Assembly: GCA_023258655.1 (NCBI GenBank)
Contig: JALQWO010000009.1
Location: forward strand, 14,468-22,254
Source of the DNA: Bacteroidia bacterium
GTDB lineage: Bacteria > Bacteroidota > Bacteroidia > NS11-12g > UBA955
Length of the DNA stretch: 7,787 nucleotides
Direction of reading: 5' to 3'
The position numbers and the translations under genes are program-made. The stretch's first letter is position 1; each line of letters begins with the position of its first letter. Below, one piece after another: positions 7,038 to 7,787 of the stretch. Below the pieces are notes generated by a model. It ran no database searches and was not told the origin of the DNA. It saw only the letters and a list, made by a program, of their open reading frames with translations.

Positions 7038-7787
7038 TCAATGGGATTTTTTGCCCAGTAGCGCGATCAATTCGGCATGGAAAAGATATCCGCCTACTGC
7101 CACTGCATAAGCCATTCCGGCGCCCAATAGTCCAGCCAGTCCTTCAATGTGAATGGCCGTTTTTATGATTCCGAAAACCAATACTCCACCTACCAAGGTA
7201 ATGAACACCGTATCGGCGTGTTTCCACTGCCAAATGTACCCCCCCAACCGATGGGTTTTCCAGATACAGGCACCCGCAAAAACCCATTGGGTGATTAGGC
7301 AACCCACGGCGGCGGCCAATGCGCCTGCCTTGGGGATTTCGATGTAATTGAAAGCCACATTGATCAAAACACAAGTCAATGCCAATTGAGCCAACCAGCG
7401 CATGTGACCCGCCGCCGTTACATAGGTACCAAAAACGTGCACCAACGACATCGGCACAAATGCAAGCATCAGTACTTTAAAAATCATCGACACATTCATG
7501 ATTTCTGGTGAGTATACCATCGATCGCAGTATTTCAACGCCACCGGCTTGCGTTACGGATCCCAACTGCATCTGTCCGTGATACAGCCAATTCATTAAAA
7601 AATCCCCGTAAAACCAGGCGCCACAAGCCACCCCCACCGATACCATGAATACCAACCGAAAACCCATACTGATGATGGGATGGTTGTCCTCCCCGGCAGA
7701 CAGTCGCTTACTCAATAATGGCAACAACTGCGTGCTCAGCAACGTGCTAAATATCAATGCCGCATCCAATAGCCGATACCCCTTGGC
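7038..7787 (-). CDS. Wzx/MATE-like polysaccharide flippase, C-terminal part (N-terminus beyond window)
   Basis: This is the last roughly 249 residues of a multi-helix membrane protein resembling the oligosaccharide flippases (Wzx, MATE-like fold) that move lipid-linked glycans across the inner membrane. The frame stays open through the right edge (AKGYRLLDAALIFSTLL...), so the gene starts outside the window and the TTG at 7769 is not a start. About seven hydrophobic segments are visible, including FRLVFMVSVGVACGAWFYG, VLMLAFVPMSLVHVFGTYV, LAQLALTCVLINVAFNY, ALAAAVGCLITQWVFAGAC, TVFITLVGGVLVFGIIK and AGMAYAVAVGGYLFHAELI. The AAGHMRWLAQLALTCVLINVA stretch, followed by GALAAAVG, is characteristic of the C-terminal half of this superfamily. 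It ends in TGA at 7038-7040, 15 bp from the end of convergent glyA, with no convincing terminator between them. Substrate is unknown; an envelope glycan is likely. Confidence 0.85.
   Translation of the reverse strand, partial: AKGYRLLDAALIFSTLLSTQLLPLLSKRLSAGEDNHPIISMGFRLVFMVSVGVACGAWFYGDFLMNWLYHGQMQLGSVTQAGGVEILRSMVYSPEIMNVSMIFKVLMLAFVPMSLVHVFGTYVTAAGHMRWLAQLALTCVLINVAFNYIEIPKAGALAAAVGCLITQWVFAGACIWKTHRLGGYIWQWKHADTVFITLVGGVLVFGIIKTAIHIEGLAGLLGAGMAYAVAVGGYLFHAELIALLGKKSH

Noticed and set aside
7023..7065. Terminator between convergent glyA and flippase
   Set aside because: The only candidate is a 4-bp TGGG/CCCA stem around a T-rich loop inside the flippase coding end, too weak to call.

Overview
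The window looks like chromosomal DNA from a member of the Bacteroidota, probably a free-living, Flavobacteriales-like organism, though the order is a guess. Four things point this way. The YfhO-family membrane protein has the form typical of that phylum. The serine hydroxymethyltransferase has the Bacteroidota-type N-terminus (MQRD...) and the ADISHPAGLIAKG segment. Genes lack Shine-Dalgarno sequences. A promoter of the phylum-specific TTTG / TAnnTTTG type stands in front of glyA.

Layout. Positions 1-1343 (minus) hold a secreted subtilisin-family (S8) peptidase. It is cut by the left edge just after its catalytic serine motif. A 117-bp gap (1344-1460) carries four degenerate 13-bp tandem repeats that run into the stop codon of the next gene. 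Positions 1461-5606 (minus) hold three overlapping genes, transcribed in the order YfhO-like polytopic membrane protein, family-2 glycosyltransferase, class I SAM-dependent methyltransferase. Positions 5607-5744 are a divergent promoter region. Positions 5745-7022 (plus) hold glyA. Positions 7038-7787 (minus) hold the C-terminal part of a Wzx/MATE-like polysaccharide flippase, cut by the right edge and convergent with glyA across 15 bp.

How the genes fit together. The three overlapping genes look like one translationally coupled unit for modifying a cell-surface glycan or lipid-linked sugar. The soluble glycosyltransferase and methyltransferase would act in the cytoplasm, and the YfhO protein would act at the membrane. 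The flippase fragment would fit the same envelope-glycan theme but lies beyond glyA. glyA is a housekeeping one-carbon gene with its own promoter, placed so close to the ATG that the mRNA would be nearly leaderless.

Most of the window is ordinary. The points most worth a second look are the 13-bp repeat array, the YfhO-GT2-methyltransferase cassette, and the back-to-back promoter dyad. No RNA gene, CRISPR array, insertion sequence or phage gene was seen.
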